NCBI RefSeq assembly: GCF_000173655.1
Contig: NZ_ABZU01000015.1
Location: 1-47,179, forward strand
DNA length: 47,179 nt
Direction of reading: 5' to 3'
Source of the DNA: Corynebacterium amycolatum SK46
GTDB taxonomy: Bacteria > Actinomycetota > Actinomycetes > Mycobacteriales > Mycobacteriaceae
The notes beneath the pieces are model-generated. The model was not told the DNA's origin and ran no database searches. It worked only from the letters and a program-made list of their open reading frames with translations. Of this stretch, positions 17,857 through 26,493 are shown piece after piece. Positions within the stretch are counted from its first letter, which is position 1; every line of letters starts with the position of its first letter. Position numbers and translations under genes: made by a program.

Positions 17857-18553
17857 GGCGGCCTCCTGAAGAGTCAGAAACCTGCGGCTCCCGCTCACGG
17901 ACCTTCGCATTAAAAGCATTCAGGCACCAGGAGGTTTCACCATTGACGCGCGTGCGCTGCTCCATTTCGACCCACGCAGTGTTGCCCAGGCCGTTGAACG
18001 TGCTGAAGTAGTCGCGCGGCATCTGCAGCAGGGCCGCGGTAGCGGCAGCGATGGCACCACCGTGGGACACGAGCACAAAGGTATCCGACTCCCAATCGAG
18101 GTTGGCCGCTAGCTCAGCAATGACTGCCAGCATTCGGTTGGAAACCTCAAAGCGGGTCTCGCCGCCCTTGGGTGCCCAGTTGAGGTTATGGCGCCAGTGA
18201 TCACGCATACCGGGAAACGCGGAGTCAATCTCGTCGTAGGTACGCTCTTGCCATTCACCGAGGTTGGTCTCACGCAGGCGCTTATCAAAACTCAACTCTG
18301 CACCGGTGACCTCAGCTAGCGCGCGGGCGGTGTCGGCTGCCCGGGTCAGGTCAGAAGACACGATTTTTGTGATTCGCGGTTCAGCCTCCGCCAGGTACTG
18401 CGCCGCAGTACGGGCTTGCTCGCGGCCAACGTCGGAAAGCTGCGTGTCCAGCTGTCCCTGAATGCGGCCGGTAGCGTTGTACGACGTCTGCCCGTGCCGC
18501 AGCATAATCAGGCGTCGTCGAGCGGCAACATGTGCCTCGCGTGAGCCCGCCAC
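17846..18553 (-). CDS. gpgP: Histidine phosphatase, probable glucosyl-3-phosphoglycerate phosphatase
   Basis: 235 residues with the RHG motif at 19-21 (LRHGQTSYN), the second histidine in VSHGGAIAAAT and the conserved LRETNLGEWQ segment. In mycobacteria the gene at this exact place (after rsfS and nadD) is gpgP, whose product dephosphorylates glucosyl-3-phosphoglycerate for methylglucose lipopolysaccharide synthesis. The name here rests on that shared order plus the fold, so it is an inference. Other activities of this superfamily, such as an alpha-ribazole phosphatase or a general mutase, cannot be excluded. The GTG start lies 2 bases after the rsfS stop codon. Confidence 0.75.
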   Translation of the reverse strand: MAGSREAHVAARRRLIMLRHGQTSYNATGRIQGQLDTQLSDVGREQARTAAQYLAEAEPRITKIVSSDLTRAADTARALAEVTGAELSFDKRLRETNLGEWQERTYDEIDSAFPGMRDHWRHNLNWAPKGGETRFEVSNRMLAVIAELAANLDWESDTFVLVSHGGAIAAATAALLQMPRDYFSTFNGLGNTAWVEMEQRTRVNGETSWCLNAFNAKVREREPQVSDSSGGRHAR

Positions 18554-18555
18554 AG

Positions 18556-19014
18556 TTAAAACTCGTCCGTGTCCGGGTTTTCGGCAGCCAGCGGAATCTC
18601 GTCGATAGAACGAGCATTGCGGGCGGAATCTTCGCCGTCCTCATTGCTCGGCTGCTCGATGCCCTCGACCTCGATGCGCGGGCAATCGCGCCACAGTCGA
18701 TCCAGGCCGTAGAAGTCGCGTTCTTCACTGCGGAAGACATGCACGACAATGTCGCCGTAATCCAGCAGCGCCCAACGCCCCTCACGGACACCTTCGCGGC
18801 GAACCGGCTTTGCGCCGAGGTCACGCAGATCGTCCTCAATTTCGTCGACGATTGCGGCAACCAGACGCTCATTGTCGGCACTGACCAGGACGAATGCGTC
18901 CGTAATCACCACTGGGCCAGAGACATCGAGAACAACGACGTCCTCACCCTTTTTGCTATCGGCGGCCTTCGCCGCGGCGGTCGCCAGCTCAATGGCGCGT
19001 GGTTGTGCAGTCAC
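18556..19014 (-). CDS. rsfS: Ribosome silencing factor RsfS
   Basis: 152 residues. RsfS (Iojap/DUF143) binds L14 and blocks joining of the ribosomal subunits under starvation. The family core runs from about residue 5 to 115, with VVITDAFVLVSADNERLV and GRWALLDYGDIVVHVF both recognisable. The last ~35 residues are an acidic tail beyond the conserved domain. It starts with GTG at 19014, with AAGGAG about 12 bases upstream. It is followed after 2 bases by the phosphatase gene and preceded by nadD, the standard order. Confidence 0.94.
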   Translation of the reverse strand: MTAQPRAIELATAAAKAADSKKGEDVVVLDVSGPVVITDAFVLVSADNERLVAAIVDEIEDDLRDLGAKPVRREGVREGRWALLDYGDIVVHVFRSEERDFYGLDRLWRDCPRIEVEGIEQPSNEDGEDSARNARSIDEIPLAAENPDTDEF

Positions 19015-19101
19015 GAAAGACTTCAGCTCCTTGTGATTAAAAGTCGTGAAAAACAGCGTTTGTACTTGTAACTTACCGCCTCAGCGGGATTTTGCTAACT
19101 T

Positions 19102-19881
19102 TCAGTCCGCGGTATCGGACTTCGCATCCACCGGCGCCGCATCCACCGGCGCCGCGTCCTCGGAGGTCGAGTTCACCGATGCGGGCCCCACAGAACCAAC
19201 CGTGCCTTCAGAGGACTGATACAGACCACGCTTAGCGATGTACTGCACCACCCCATCCGGCACCAAGTACCAAACAGGGCGTCCTGCCTCCGCACGCTTT
19301 CGACAGTCGGTGGAAGAAATAGCCATCGCGGGAATTTCGATGAGGTGCAACCGCGAGGCGTCGATTCCTTCCAGATCCTCTGCACGCAAGTGAACTCCTG
19401 GGCGAGTGACACCGACGAACGTTGCTGCGTCGAACATCTCCTCCCAGTCCCGCCACGTCATAATCTTCTGCAGCGCATCGGCACCGGTAATGAAGAACAG
19501 ATCCGCGTTGGGATATATGACCTTCAAATCCCGCAGCGTATCGACGGTATAGGTCGCACCCGGCCGGTCAATATCAACCCGCGAGACCGAAAACTGTGGG
19601 TTCGACGCGGTGGCAATGACCGTCATCAGGTAACGGTCTTCGCTGTGAGAGACCTTCCGGCCGCGCTTTTGCCACGGCTCACCCGTGGGTACGAAAAGCA
19701 CAAAGTCAAGGTCAAAACGGTCTGCCACCTCGCTGGCGGCAACCAGGTGACCATTGTGGATGGGATCAAAAGTGCCACCCATTACGCCAATGCGCTGCCG
19801 GGGCGCTTCCGCCGACTTTGATGTCAACGCGGCATGCACTCGCGACCGCACACTTCTCTTGCGCTTAATCATGTATGGCAC
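19102..19881 (-). CDS. nadD: Nicotinate-nucleotide adenylyltransferase
   Basis: 259 residues. NadD joins nicotinate mononucleotide and ATP to form nicotinate adenine dinucleotide in NAD synthesis. The nucleotidyltransferase motif [10 protein letters not shown] is at 36-45 and the ISSTDCRKR signature lies about 195. About 28 residues precede the fold. A C-terminal Ala/Asp/Pro-rich tail carries two and a half copies of a five-residue unit AAPVD. The GTG start has AGG 4 bases upstream. An in-frame ATG three codons later is an alternative. The gene follows proA after 12 bases. Confidence 0.94.
   Translation of the reverse strand: MPYMIKRKRSVRSRVHAALTSKSAEAPRQRIGVMGGTFDPIHNGHLVAASEVADRFDLDFVLFVPTGEPWQKRGRKVSHSEDRYLMTVIATASNPQFSVSRVDIDRPGATYTVDTLRDLKVIYPNADLFFITGADALQKIMTWRDWEEMFDAATFVGVTRPGVHLRAEDLEGIDASRLHLIEIPAMAISSTDCRKRAEAGRPVWYLVPDGVVQYIAKRGLYQSSEGTVGSVGPASVNSTSEDAAPVDAAPVDAKSDTAD
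19124..19159. repeat. 15-bp tandem repeat inside the end of nadD
   Basis: GCATCCACCGGCGCC occurs at 19124-19138 and again at 19139-19153, followed by a partial third copy with one change. The unit keeps the reading frame and encodes the AAPVD repeats of the NadD tail. It could vary in copy number between strains. Confidence 0.7.
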
Positions 19882-19893
19882 TCTACCTGGGCA

Positions 19894-21249
19894 CTACGGA
19901 CGAGTCTGTCCACGACCGGCCAGAACCCACTTGCTGCTGGTCAACTCCGGCAGACCCATGGGCCCACGGGCGTGCAGTTTCTGGGTGGAAATGCCAATCT
20001 CTGCACCGAACCCGTACTGCTCACCATCGGTGAATGCAGTGGAGGCATTGACACTGACCGCTGCGGCATCAACTCGGTCGACGAACTCCTGGCACACACC
20101 CCAGTCACGTGCAGAGATAGCCTCCGTGTGGCCCGAGGAGTACTCAGTGATGTGATCCGTCGCGGCCACCACACCGTCGACAATGCGCGCGGCAATGTCT
20201 AACGAGAGGTACTCATCCGACCAGTCTTCCGCCGTCGCAGGAATGACCTCACCAGTCCACCCAGAGGCCGCCAGATTATCGACATCGCCGTGGACCGCAA
20301 CGCCCGCGTCGGCAAGCGCGTCCAAAATGCGGACCTGATCCTGCGCGGACAGCGCCGAGTCAATGAGCACCGTTTCGGTGGCGTTACAGACGCTCGGACG
20401 GCGGGTCTTGCCGTTAATCATCAGCGCAATCGCCTCGTCAATGTCGGCGGAGGCATCGATGTAGATGTGGCAATTACCGGTACCGGTCTCAATGGTCGGC
20501 ACCGTTGCCTTCGTCACGACGGCCTCAATCAGACCGGCGCCACCACGCGGAATCACCACGTCAACCAGGCCACGGGCAGTGATGAGGTCCTGCACGGAAT
20601 CGTGGGTCTCACACGGCAGCAGCTGGACGAGGTCCTCCGGTGCATTGTGGTTGGCCAGCACCTCACGCAAAACCGTGACCAGCTGCGTGTTGGAATGGAC
20701 GGCGGACTTGGAGCCACGCAGCAAGGCCACGTTGCCCGACTTCAGCGCCAGACCAAAGGCATCGACAGTAACGTTCGGGCGTGCCTCGTAGACCATGCCC
20801 ATCACGCCCAGCGGGACGCTGACTTGGGAAAGCTTAATGCCGTTGGGAAGAGTGCTTCCACGCAGCACCTCGCCTACCGGATCCGGCAGGGCCGCAACCT
20901 GGCGCAGCCCACCGGCGATACCCTCAACACGAGCGGCGTCAAGGCGCAGGCGATCCAGCAGGGAGTCACTAAAACCACGGGCTTTACCGGCCTCGATGTC
21001 CTTGGCATTGGCCACCAGGATCTCTTCAGTACTGGCGACCAGCGCGTCCGCTGCGGCCAGCAGGAGCTCGTTCTTGCGTGCCGACGTGAAGCGAGACAGC
21101 TCTCCCGCGACAGCCTTGGCACGCTGTGCCTTATCTAAAACCTCGGCGCGCTCAGCAGCACGCTCCGGGCTAAGAGCCGAATCCTCGGCAATGCCCTGTT
21201 GATTGGTGTTAGCAGTTTCGTTCGTTTGAGCAGTCATGCCTACCAGCAT
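19894..21249 (-). CDS. proA: Glutamate-5-semialdehyde dehydrogenase (gamma-glutamyl phosphate reductase)
   Basis: 451 residues. ProA reduces gamma-glutamyl phosphate with NADPH in the second step of proline synthesis. The catalytic cysteine is C288 in [11 protein letters not shown]. Other family features are [12 protein letters not shown] and the TGTGNCHIY strand. The first ~30 residues are a polar extension. An ATG four codons in (21237) is an alternative start. The gene begins 2 bases after the stop of the 50-residue membrane protein, so translation is probably coupled. proB lies upstream but is separated by the sortase and this small gene. Confidence 0.96.
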   Translation of the reverse strand: MLVGMTAQTNETANTNQQGIAEDSALSPERAAERAEVLDKAQRAKAVAGELSRFTSARKNELLLAAADALVASTEEILVANAKDIEAGKARGFSDSLLDRLRLDAARVEGIAGGLRQVAALPDPVGEVLRGSTLPNGIKLSQVSVPLGVMGMVYEARPNVTVDAFGLALKSGNVALLRGSKSAVHSNTQLVTVLREVLANHNAPEDLVQLLPCETHDSVQDLITARGLVDVVIPRGGAGLIEAVVTKATVPTIETGTGNCHIYIDASADIDEAIALMINGKTRRPSVCNATETVLIDSALSAQDQVRILDALADAGVAVHGDVDNLAASGWTGEVIPATAEDWSDEYLSLDIAARIVDGVVAATDHITEYSSGHTEAISARDWGVCQEFVDRVDAAAVSVNASTAFTDGEQYGFGAEIGISTQKLHARGPMGLPELTSSKWVLAGRGQTRP

Positions 21250-21251
21250 AA

Positions 21252-21404
21252 CTAGAGCGAGACATCATTTGAGGGAATTAGCTCAGCAACCCAAGGAAAG
21301 ATGTAATTCATCAACAGCAGGAACACGATGACGGCAATCACGATGGTGATGATCGCTTTCACCCACCACGGCCCCGGCAGGGATCGCCAATATGCTGCGT
21401 ACAT
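21252..21404 (-). CDS. Small single-span membrane protein, 50 residues
   Basis: A short gene found by translating the gap between the sortase gene and proA. It begins [18 protein letters not shown] and has a hydrophobic span from about residue 18 to 33, then a short polar tail ending SNDVSL. The ATG directly follows the sortase stop codon (TAGATG), and AAGGAGGT lies 7 bases upstream inside the sortase coding sequence, an excellent ribosome-binding site. The proA start follows after 2 bases. The tight packing argues that it is real. I do not recognise the family. A link to sortase function or membrane placement is inference from position only. Confidence 0.75.
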   Translation of the reverse strand: MYAAYWRSLPGPWWVKAIITIVIAVIVFLLLMNYIFPWVAELIPSNDVSL

Positions 21405-22118
21405 CTAGTTGACCTCCTTGGTCTCAACGCCGGCGAGAACCGCGTGAATAATGAGCCGATGAGTGTTGTCCCACTGCGGATGGCAGGTAGTCAGCGTTAG
21501 TAGAGTCGCGTCACCGACCGGATTGAGGACATCGGCGCGGTCTGGAGTGACAATGTGCTGGCCGGGAATCTCGGGGACGTTGGTTCCTGCTGGCACACAG
21601 TCGAAGCTTTCCCCTGCGCCAGCCATACCGTCGACCGGCAATACCTTGTAGCGGTAAATAGCATCACGTGTCTCTACAGTGATGTCATCGCACGTTTGCA
21701 GGCGGTCAATGTTGTCAAAGGGAGCTCCGTGGCCGTCACGGTGAGCGGCATAAGAGCTGTTGCCCACCTGCCCCGGCAGGGCTGTGCTCGGATAATGGCC
21801 GGGGCCACCGCGCAAAACTTCCTGGGAGACACCTTCGAATACGACCAAATCGCTAAAACCGGCCTTAGGAGCGGAAATCATCGCCACCGCAGAACCAGGC
21901 ATCCAGGACCCCTCAACAGCTGGCTCCGTACCTTCTGGCGCCGGAGCTGGGGCCGACGCCGGTGCGGACCATGCCTGCTGCAGCTCTTCACGAGCCTGCT
22001 GCTGAGCTTTCCCGGTCTCAAGACCAGACCAGTACAGCAGATAAAAGGCGAAGAGCGCCACCAGCACTCCAGCTGTCAAGAGCAACTCGCCAATGACGCC
22101 AATAATTTTCGATAACAC
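21405..22118 (-). CDS. Class E-type sortase
   Basis: 237 residues. An N-terminal membrane anchor (about 10-30) and a Pro/Ala-rich linker (50-65) precede the catalytic barrel. The triad is visible: H126 in AAHRDGHGAPF, C212 in TLTTC, and R221 in NTHRLIIHA. Class E sortases are housekeeping transpeptidases of actinobacteria that fix surface proteins to peptidoglycan; in Corynebacterium the single housekeeping enzyme is often called SrtF. No pilin or LPxTG substrate gene is nearby. The gene sits between proB and proA, an unusual place, and is coupled to the small membrane protein downstream. Confidence 0.9.
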   Translation of the reverse strand: MLSKIIGVIGELLLTAGVLVALFAFYLLYWSGLETGKAQQQAREELQQAWSAPASAPAPAPEGTEPAVEGSWMPGSAVAMISAPKAGFSDLVVFEGVSQEVLRGGPGHYPSTALPGQVGNSSYAAHRDGHGAPFDNIDRLQTCDDITVETRDAIYRYKVLPVDGMAGAGESFDCVPAGTNVPEIPGQHIVTPDRADVLNPVGDATLLTLTTCHPQWDNTHRLIIHAVLAGVETKEVN

Positions 22119-22147
22119 ACTTAGGATTATGCCCGAAGGTTCCTCAT

Positions 22148-22203
22148 CCAGGCAGTCCGCACTCAGCCGCTCCTCCCCCAGCCAGTCCGCACTCAGCTAC
22201 TCT
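22148..22203. repeat. 30-bp period direct repeat upstream of the sortase
   Basis: CAGTCCGCACTCAGC occurs at 22153-22167 and 22183-22197, with the flanking bases partly alike, giving two copies of a 30-base unit. The proB-sortase gap (22119-22279) also holds a GCGCAC/GTGCGC hairpin (22226-22231 and 22238-22243). It shows no coding potential. Confidence 0.6.
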
Positions 22204-22279
22204 TTGCCGAGACATTTCTGTCCGGGCGCACCCAGGTGTGCGCGTCTTTAAGCGCTGCAGCTCTCAGCGCAATGCCCTC

Positions 22280-23629
22280 CTAAGCGCGGGAGGCGAAATC
22301 CGACAGATAGTCGGCATGGACGACAGGCTTCTGCATGTCATTCGGCAATTCCTCAGTGTGGTAGCCGATCATGCCCAGCAGTTCTTCAGAGTCGTAATTG
22401 ACCTCGCCGCGACCGATGACCTCACCGCTCGGGCCAATCAGGTCGACGATGTCACCAGCGGAGAACTCACCGTCAACCGCGGTAATACCGACCGGGAGCA
22501 GCGACTTACGCATGCGTGTTACGGCGTCGACTGCACCGGCATCCAGACGAAGCAGGCCCGAGCTATCCGCTGCGTAGAGCATCCAGAACTTCCAGGCGCT
22601 CAAGCGGTTTTCCTTCGCGGAGAAAGCGGTTCCCACGTCTGCCTGGTCCAGTGCTCGCTCAATGTTGGACGCCGAAGTCAGCAACACCGGCACCCCAGCA
22701 CGCGAAGCCAGGCGTGCGGCAGACACCTTCGAGGCCATTCCACCGGTGCCCAGTGCACCACCGTCACCGGCGACCACACCACGCAAATCGTTACCGCTGC
22801 GCACCTCCGGCACAAAGGTTGCACCTGGGTCGGCCGGGTTGCGGTCGTAGAGGCCGTCGACGTCGGAAAGCAGAATCAGTGCATCGCAGTACGCCAGGTG
22901 ACTGACCAGCGCGGCGAGGCGGTCGTTGTCGCCGAAGCGGAACTCCGAGGTCGCGACCGTGTCATTTTCGTTGACGATTGGCACCGCGCCCAGCTGGCGC
23001 AGGCGATCGATAGTGCGCTGGGCGTTGCGGGCACGCGAACGCACACCCGCATCGTCCGAGGTCAAAAGCACCTGTGCAGAAGTGCGACCATAGCGCAGGA
23101 AGGAGCGTCCCCACTCCTGTGCCAGGCGCACCTGCCCCACAGCTGCAGCCGCCTGCTTGGTCGCCAAATCAGAGGGACGTGAAGTCAGCCCCAGCGGCCC
23201 CATTCCGGATGCCACCGCGCCGGAGGACACAACGATGACATCGCTAATGCCCATACGCTTTTCCAGGGCATCGGCGATGAAGTCGATGCGCTCGGGATCG
23301 GTACGACCGTCAGATCCGGTCAACGAGGAAGAACCAATCTTCACCACGACACGCTTCGCGGTCCGAATTGCCTCACGAGTCTCGGAATCGAAACCACCCT
23401 TGGTTCCCGGAGATAAATTCTCAGTCGCCTTTTCAATCTCAGCGACGGTGGACTCGGGATTGTCGTGAAGCAGCTCGTCGACCTCCTCACGGGAAATCGG
23501 CGCGCCCGATTCAGACTTCGGCGCGGTAGCTACCGGGGCATCTAATGCATCTGCTCCAGTGACGTCAACATCGTTGGCAACGGTGTCGGAAGGGATAACT
23601 GACTCACTCATTTCACTAATGGAAAACAT
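22280..23629 (-). CDS. proB: Glutamate 5-kinase with PUA domain and N-terminal extension
   Basis: 449 residues, about 80 longer than the usual ~370. ProB phosphorylates glutamate in the first, proline-inhibited step of proline synthesis. The kinase domain begins near residue 88 ([13 protein letters not shown]) and includes [33 protein letters not shown] and [14 protein letters not shown]-terminal PUA domain (about 355-440) follows. Residues 1-87 are acidic and unlike the family. No in-frame start with a good ribosome-binding site appears near residue 85. The predicted promoter lies only 16 bases upstream of the ATG at 23629, so the extension is probably translated. Confidence 0.94.
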   Translation of the reverse strand: MFSISEMSESVIPSDTVANDVDVTGADALDAPVATAPKSESGAPISREEVDELLHDNPESTVAEIEKATENLSPGTKGGFDSETREAIRTAKRVVVKIGSSSLTGSDGRTDPERIDFIADALEKRMGISDVIVVSSGAVASGMGPLGLTSRPSDLATKQAAAAVGQVRLAQEWGRSFLRYGRTSAQVLLTSDDAGVRSRARNAQRTIDRLRQLGAVPIVNENDTVATSEFRFGDNDRLAALVSHLAYCDALILLSDVDGLYDRNPADPGATFVPEVRSGNDLRGVVAGDGGALGTGGMASKVSAARLASRAGVPVLLTSASNIERALDQADVGTAFSAKENRLSAWKFWMLYAADSSGLLRLDAGAVDAVTRMRKSLLPVGITAVDGEFSAGDIVDLIGPSGEVIGRGEVNYDSEELLGMIGYHTEELPNDMQKPVVHADYLSDFASRA

Positions 23630-23651
23630 GACGGTCTCATTTAATTCTGAC

Positions 23652-23680
23652 CATATAATTGTTTAAACAATCAATGGCAA
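23652..23680 (-). promoter_or_regulatory. Predicted proB promoter with a palindromic spacer
   Basis: On the minus strand TTGCCA (23680-23675) and TATATG (23657-23652) are separated by 17 bases. The spacer contains the perfect 14-base palindrome ATTGTTTAAACAAT (23658-23671), placed between the -35 and -10 boxes as a repressor operator would be. The expected start of transcription is near 23645. Confidence 0.55.
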
Positions 23681-23727
23681 AATGCAAGTTTGAAGTCTTC
23701 GCTTGCCGACGACGCTGGCGCCAGCGC

Positions 23728-25245
23728 CTATGAGTACCGGTCGCGAATAGCCTCTTCGCCATCCCCGAAATCGTACTCGTCAATCAGACCACGGCGGGCC
23801 TGCGATGCACGCTTACGCTGCTCGGCGCTAGTGCGCTCGTTGACGTAGAGACGATCGTCGGTACCACGGCCACTCGGCACGAAGTCATCGGTGCCCGCGA
23901 CCTGCTGCGGGTACCACTCGAAGGTGAGATAGGAAATCGTCACCGGGCAGCCAACCTTTGCCCCAGCCTTTGCCAGGGCATCTTCGACACCAAGCTTGGC
24001 CAGGCGGTCAGCTAAGTAGCCGACTGCCTCATCGTTTTCGAAGTCCGTCTGGTTAATCCAGCGCTCCGGCTTACGGCCACGCACAATGAACCCATCTGGG
24101 GTATTCGAATCGCGCTCGATGGTGAAGTCCTCCGCGCCTTCGCGCTTCTTGCCACGCACACCTTCCGGGCGGATGACCGCACGGGGCTCCTGTTCTGTTG
24201 GCAACGGATGCGCCTTGCGGTAGGCGGCAATCTGATCCTTCAGGCCGTAGGTCAGCTCTTTGAGCCCCTCGTGCGTCACCGTGGAGATCTCATAAATTGG
24301 CCAGCCGAACTTCTCTAGCTCCTCGCGCTGCATGTCAATCATTTCGCGAGCGTCGGGCAGGTCAATCTTGTTCAGCACGATGACGCGCGGACGCTCTGCG
24401 AGATCCCCGAGCCCCACGTCGGCCTTCAGCACCGACTGGTAGTTGGCGAGTTCCGCCTCCAACGCCTGGATGTCAGAAACCGGATCGCGGTCCCCCTCCA
24501 GCGCAGCAGCGTCAACCACATGCACCAGCACAGCGCAGCGCTCAATGTGACGCAGGAAATCCAACCCGAGACCACGGCCTTCAGAAGCCCCCGGGATAAG
24601 ACCCGGCACATCTGCGATGGTGAAGGACTCGTAGCCAACGTTGACTACACCCAGGTTCGGCTGCAGCGTAGTAAATGGGTAGTCACCAATCTTCGGCTTA
24701 GCAGCGCTCAAGGTGCTGACCAGCGAGGACTTTCCGGCTGACGGGAAGCCCACCAATCCAACGTCTGCCATGGATTTGAGCTCCAAGACAAGATCCTTGG
24801 CCTCACCCGGCTCACCGAGGAGCGCGAAGCCCGGCGCACGGCGGTTCTTGTTCGCCAGCGCTGCGTTGCCCAAACCACCGTAACCGCCCTCAGCGGCAAT
24901 GAAGCGGGCACCCTTACCGGTCATGTCCGCCAGCACTTCCCCATCCTCGGTCATCACAACCGTGCCCTCCGGCACTCCGAGAACCAGATCCTCACCACGA
25001 GCGCCGTTGCGGTGATCGCCCGCGCCCGGCTTACCGTTGGCAGCCTTGATATGGGGGTGGAAGTGGAAGTCCATCAGAGTGTGAATCTGGGGGTCTACCA
25101 CAAACACAATGTCGCCACCGTGGCCACCGTTACCGCCGTCGGGACCGCCGAGTGGCTTGAACTTTTCACGCAGCACCGAGTTACAGCCGTGCCCACCGTC
25201 GCCAGCCTGCAAATGCAGCACGACACGATCTACAAAACGAGACAT
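23728..25245 (-). CDS. obg: GTPase Obg/CgtA
   Basis: 505 residues. Obg is a ribosome-associated GTPase needed for large-subunit assembly and stress control. The glycine-rich Obg domain (1-158) includes [11 protein letters not shown]. The G domain follows with [15 protein letters not shown] and NKIDLP. The C-terminal OCT domain sits at about 345-430, with a charged tail. The frame is open four codons upstream to a GTG, but the family begins MSRFVDRVV, which corresponds to the ATG at 25245. A perfect hairpin separates it from rpmA, so it probably has its own promoter in the 25246-25388 gap, where I could not point to one. Confidence 0.96.
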   Translation of the reverse strand: MSRFVDRVVLHLQAGDGGHGCNSVLREKFKPLGGPDGGNGGHGGDIVFVVDPQIHTLMDFHFHPHIKAANGKPGAGDHRNGARGEDLVLGVPEGTVVMTEDGEVLADMTGKGARFIAAEGGYGGLGNAALANKNRRAPGFALLGEPGEAKDLVLELKSMADVGLVGFPSAGKSSLVSTLSAAKPKIGDYPFTTLQPNLGVVNVGYESFTIADVPGLIPGASEGRGLGLDFLRHIERCAVLVHVVDAAALEGDRDPVSDIQALEAELANYQSVLKADVGLGDLAERPRVIVLNKIDLPDAREMIDMQREELEKFGWPIYEISTVTHEGLKELTYGLKDQIAAYRKAHPLPTEQEPRAVIRPEGVRGKKREGAEDFTIERDSNTPDGFIVRGRKPERWINQTDFENDEAVGYLADRLAKLGVEDALAKAGAKVGCPVTISYLTFEWYPQQVAGTDDFVPSGRGTDDRLYVNERTSAEQRKRASQARRGLIDEYDFGDGEEAIRDRYS

Positions 25246-25388
25246 AAAATCACACACACTTCCGAGCGGAGAGCCATCATCTAGTGCCTGGAGTAATGCC
25301 CTAATTTAAGCGAGCCGACGGGCAGAAGTCTAGGCGGTAACAAAACGTTGCCTCGCAACCTAACGGCGCGAAACAGTACATAAACAAC

Positions 25389-25440
25389 AAAAGAGCCGAT
25401 TACCTTTCGCAGTGGGAAAGGTAATCGGCTCTTTTGCAAG
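25389..25440. terminator. Perfect 20-bp bidirectional terminator between rpmA and obg
   Basis: The arms 25389-25408 and 25416-25435 are perfect inverted copies (core AGAGCCGATTACC) around a 7-base loop. They end in AAAA on one side and TTTT on the other, so the hairpin can stop transcription in both directions. The rest of the 258-base gap between obg and rpmA shows nothing else I recognise. Confidence 0.85.
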
Positions 25441-25503
25441 GCAGTTAAACCTGCCTCAAATTCAACGTTGCAGTAATCCTATGTGGACAACCGAGGGTTG
25501 TTC

Positions 25504-25761
25504 TTAGGAGTTATTCTCAACAATGCTGACAATGCGGCGGTTGCGGCGGGTACCGAACTCGACTGCGCCTGCCTTCAGAGCGAAGAGAGTGTCGTCGCCG
25601 CCACGGCCAACGTTCTCACCCGGGTGGAACGAGGTACCGCGCTGACGAACGAGAATCTCGCCTGCCTTAACCTGCTGGCCGCCGAAGCGCTTCACGCCGA
25701 GGCGCTTAGCTTCGGAGTCGCGGCCGTTAGCGGTGCTGGACGCACCTTTCTTGTGAGCCAT
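25504..25761 (-). CDS. rpmA: 50S ribosomal protein L27
   Basis: 85 residues starting [20 protein letters not shown], the standard actinobacterial L27 without the cleavable N-terminal leader seen in Firmicutes. The N-terminal tail reaches the peptidyl transferase centre. It is full length and ends [14 protein letters not shown]. It follows rplU after 40 bases, the usual rplU-rpmA operon, and is closed by the strong hairpin at 25389-25440. Confidence 0.97.
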   Translation of the reverse strand: MAHKKGASSTANGRDSEAKRLGVKRFGGQQVKAGEILVRQRGTSFHPGENVGRGGDDTLFALKAGAVEFGTRRNRRIVSIVENNS

Positions 25762-25801
25762 GATTTTCTCCTAGGGAAAAGCTATTAAAAATTTCGGCGG
25801 T

Positions 25802-26110
25802 TTACTTGGAGACGCCGGTAATCTTCAGAACAGTGAGCGGCTGACGGTGGCCGTAGCGGCGCTTGTAGCCAGTCTTGTTCTTGTAGTGCATGCCGCGGAT
25901 CTTCGGGCCCTTAGCGGCCTCGACGATCTCTGCGTTAACGGTAACGTTGGCAAGCTTGTCGGCATCCGCAATGACATCTGCGCCATCGACGAGCAGAACC
26001 GGGGTGAGAGCCACGGACGAACCCGGCTCACCCTCGATCTTCTCGACCTTGACGAGGTCACCTTCGGCAACCTTGTACTGCTTGCCGCCGGTCTTGACGA
26101 TCGCGTACAT
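25802..26110 (-). CDS. rplU: 50S ribosomal protein L21
   Basis: 102 residues, typical length, starting [20 protein letters not shown] and ending with the conserved [15 protein letters not shown] region. It binds 23S rRNA. AAAGGGG lies about 11 bases before the ATG, and part of it can pair with the CCCT that follows, so access to the start may be controlled by RNA structure. A leader with a 9-bp stem (26144-26152 / 26160-26168) precedes it. Confidence 0.97.
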   Translation of the reverse strand: MYAIVKTGGKQYKVAEGDLVKVEKIEGEPGSSVALTPVLLVDGADVIADADKLANVTVNAEIVEAAKGPKIRGMHYKNKTGYKRRYGHRQPLTVLKITGVSK

Positions 26111-26143
26111 AGGAGGGCTACCCCTTTATCTGAGAAACTCGAC

Positions 26144-26331
26144 TCAAGGAATCTTTGTAATTCCTTGACTGGACAATGGAATTGCGATTAGTTGCGTGTG
26201 CAGAACACTTCAGGGGCATACCCGAAAGCCAAATCCGAGTAGATTTCCCCGCTCTGGCCGTTTCCTTACCACCAGCGCCTCAAGCACCAGTGGGCATGAC
26301 CAGATACGCCTACTAATCAGCGACTGGTCAA
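26144..26331 (-). promoter_or_regulatory. Candidate rplU promoter and long leader
   Basis: On the minus strand TTGACC (26331-26326) is followed after 18 bases by GTATCT (26307-26302). Transcription from there would give a leader of about 185 bases before rplU. The leader carries a 9-bp stem-loop (TCAAGGAAT at 26144-26152 with ATTCCTTGA at 26160-26168). Long structured leaders often serve autoregulation of ribosomal protein genes; here that is inference. Confidence 0.35.
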
Positions 26332-26358
26332 GAGTAGCGAAAAATCCCCCTAAATTAC

Positions 26359-26457
26359 AAACTGCCCGAGTAAGACCCTGTCCCCCATTGGTTTTCACGG
26401 TCTTCTCGGGCAGTTTCCGAAGCCACTTTCCACTCCCCGCTTCAGGAAGTGGAAAGT
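26359..26457 (-). terminator. Two consecutive inverted repeats behind rne
   Basis: First hairpin on the minus strand: ACTTTCCACT/AGTGGAAAGT (26448-26457 and 26425-26434). Second: AAACTGCCCGAG/CTCGGGCAGTTT (26359-26370 and 26405-26416), extended inward after one unpaired base by AAGACC/GGTCTT with a 21-base loop, giving 18 bp. Neither has a long T-run, but their place just behind the rne stop fits a terminator or an RNA-processing site. Confidence 0.5.
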
Positions 26458-26493
26458 AGCTCCCTATCTGGCCTTATCCCAGATTTTTGATAC

